A stretch of 7,352 nt of DNA from Promethearchaeota archaeon. GTDB taxonomy: Archaea > Asgardarchaeota > Lokiarchaeia > Sigynarchaeales > SOKP01. A program made the translations under genes and the position numbers. The notes beneath the pieces were generated by a model. That model saw only the letters and a program-made list of their open reading frames with translations. It was not told the DNA's origin and ran no database searches. The stretch is taken from the NCBI GenBank assembly GCA_019894655.1, contig JAGXNZ010000212.1, positions 1-7,352 on the forward strand. The letters run 5' to 3'. Shown piece after piece: positions 6,788 through 7,352 of the stretch; the stretch's first letter is position 1; each line of letters begins with the position of its first letter.

Positions 6788-7352
6788 TTACTGCATGTAT
6801 ACTGATGTAATATTCCAATATACTGGATAGAAGTACAATCTGCCCATAGCGTTTGAAGGGTAACCTAGTAAGTCTTTGTTCCATGCATCATTGTTTATAC
6901 CGGTATATCCAAATGCCCAAGGCATATCTTCTTCTACAAGAAGTGTTTGAATCCTATTGTAATAGACTCGTCTTGTGGCATCGATCGTTTCTAATAATGC
7001 TGCTTCCATTAAGAGCTGTACGTTGTCCCATGTTGCCAATTCGTCTCTACCAGCTTCTATTGCAGACAAGTATCCGTTATATTTAGCACCATTTGATGCA
7101 ACAGATCTATTGGTAAATAATGGGTTAATATAGTTGCTAGCATCGTTATAATCGGGAATCCATCCGAGCCAGTAGATTTGTACCATATCTCTGTGGAGAC
7201 CAGCGAGTTCGTAAAGACTTAAGATGAATTGTGGCCAGGTGGTACCAGCGTCTACTATGTTTATTCCAATATAATCGCAATTATCCGTTAAAAGCGTTAG
7301 CATATTTTCCCGCATGTCATTGCCAATGTTATAAGTATAGTTAAACGTAGCA
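6788..7352 (-). CDS. Family 5 extracellular solute-binding protein, C-terminal 187 residues (start outside the window)
   Basis: The frame is open to the right edge, so the ATG at 7315 is internal and not the start. The visible 187 residues are the C-terminal part of a peptide/nickel-type binding protein (SBP_bac_5, PF00496), which captures oligopeptides or related solutes outside the cell and delivers them to DppBC. Evidence: a helix NDMRENMLTLLTDNCDYIGI leading to the inter-lobe strand INIVD, then the marker IYWLGWIPDYNDASNYINPLF (family pattern W-x-W-x-x-DYxDP-x-N), a helical region with ATRRVYYNRIQTLLVEEDMPW (the common 'R...y..iq.ll.ed.P' segment), and a C-terminal GYPSNAMGRLYFYPVYW. The signal peptide or lipobox would lie beyond the window. 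The gene ends at VYMQ with no C-terminal membrane anchor. It is the most upstream visible gene and lies next to dppBCDF, separated only by the two unknown genes. Family is secure; the ligand is unknown. Confidence 0.9.
   Translation of the reverse strand, partial: ATFNYTYNIGNDMRENMLTLLTDNCDYIGINIVDAGTTWPQFILSLYELAGLHRDMVQIYWLGWIPDYNDASNYINPLFTNRSVASNGAKYNGYLSAIEAGRDELATWDNVQLLMEAALLETIDATRRVYYNRIQTLLVEEDMPWAFGYTGINNDAWNKDLLGYPSNAMGRLYFYPVYWNITSVYMQ

Noticed and set aside
6508..6810. A 100-codon open frame on the plus strand, with a hydrophobic stretch rich in Ile and Gly.
   Set aside because: It lies antisense to the start of the 288-residue gene and crosses the binding-protein stop region. 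The minus-strand gene has a longer frame, a ribosome site and a coupled downstream gene.
6702..6884. A 60-codon minus-strand frame just before the 288-residue gene.
   Set aside because: It overlaps the end of the solute-binding protein in another frame and runs through the poly-A/T tract, giving a low-complexity product. Its TGA only marks the in-frame stop before the real start.

Overview
The window is a low-GC (about one third G+C by eye), densely packed stretch in which every supportable gene lies on the minus strand. It most likely comes from an archaeon. Start codons are preceded by GGTGATC, GTGAT, GATGAT or GGGGAT, which match the archaeal 16S 3' end. The DUF362 gene has a TATA-like element at the distance expected for a leaderless transcript. 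T- and C-rich tracts without a hairpin sit after two stop codons. The protein style (Lys/Ile/Asn/Glu-rich, long charged inserts) recalls Asgard (Lokiarchaeia-like) genomes, but this placement is a guess.

Layout in transcription order, right to left. From 7352 to 6788 is the C-terminal part of a family 5 extracellular solute-binding protein; its start is outside the window. An 86-base gap with a strong T-tract follows. Then come two unrecognised genes: a 288-residue soluble-looking protein (6701-5835) and a 159-residue multi-pass membrane protein (5838-5359), joined by a 4-base ATGA overlap. After a 66-base A-rich leader come dppB (5292-4276), dppC (4240-3236), dppD (3190-1919) and dppF (1875-826), spaced 35-45 bases apart. 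A 157-base intergenic region (669-825) holds a probable terminator and promoter. Last is the N-terminal 222 residues of a DUF362 protein (668 to the left edge).

Together the binding protein, two permeases and two ATPases form a complete Dpp/Opp-type importer. The binding protein would capture oligopeptides or similar small solutes outside the cell, DppB and DppC would form the channel, and the DppD/DppF heterodimer would hydrolyse ATP. Both ATPases keep the four C-terminal cysteines linked to an iron-sulfur cluster in this family. The substrate cannot be read from the sequence.

The unusual parts are the coupled unknown gene pair between the binding protein and the permease, a charged insertion of about 60 residues in DppD just after the Q-loop region, and an N-terminal extension of about 60 residues on DppC. 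No RNA gene, mobile element or CRISPR array was seen. Most of the window is a conventional transporter locus.
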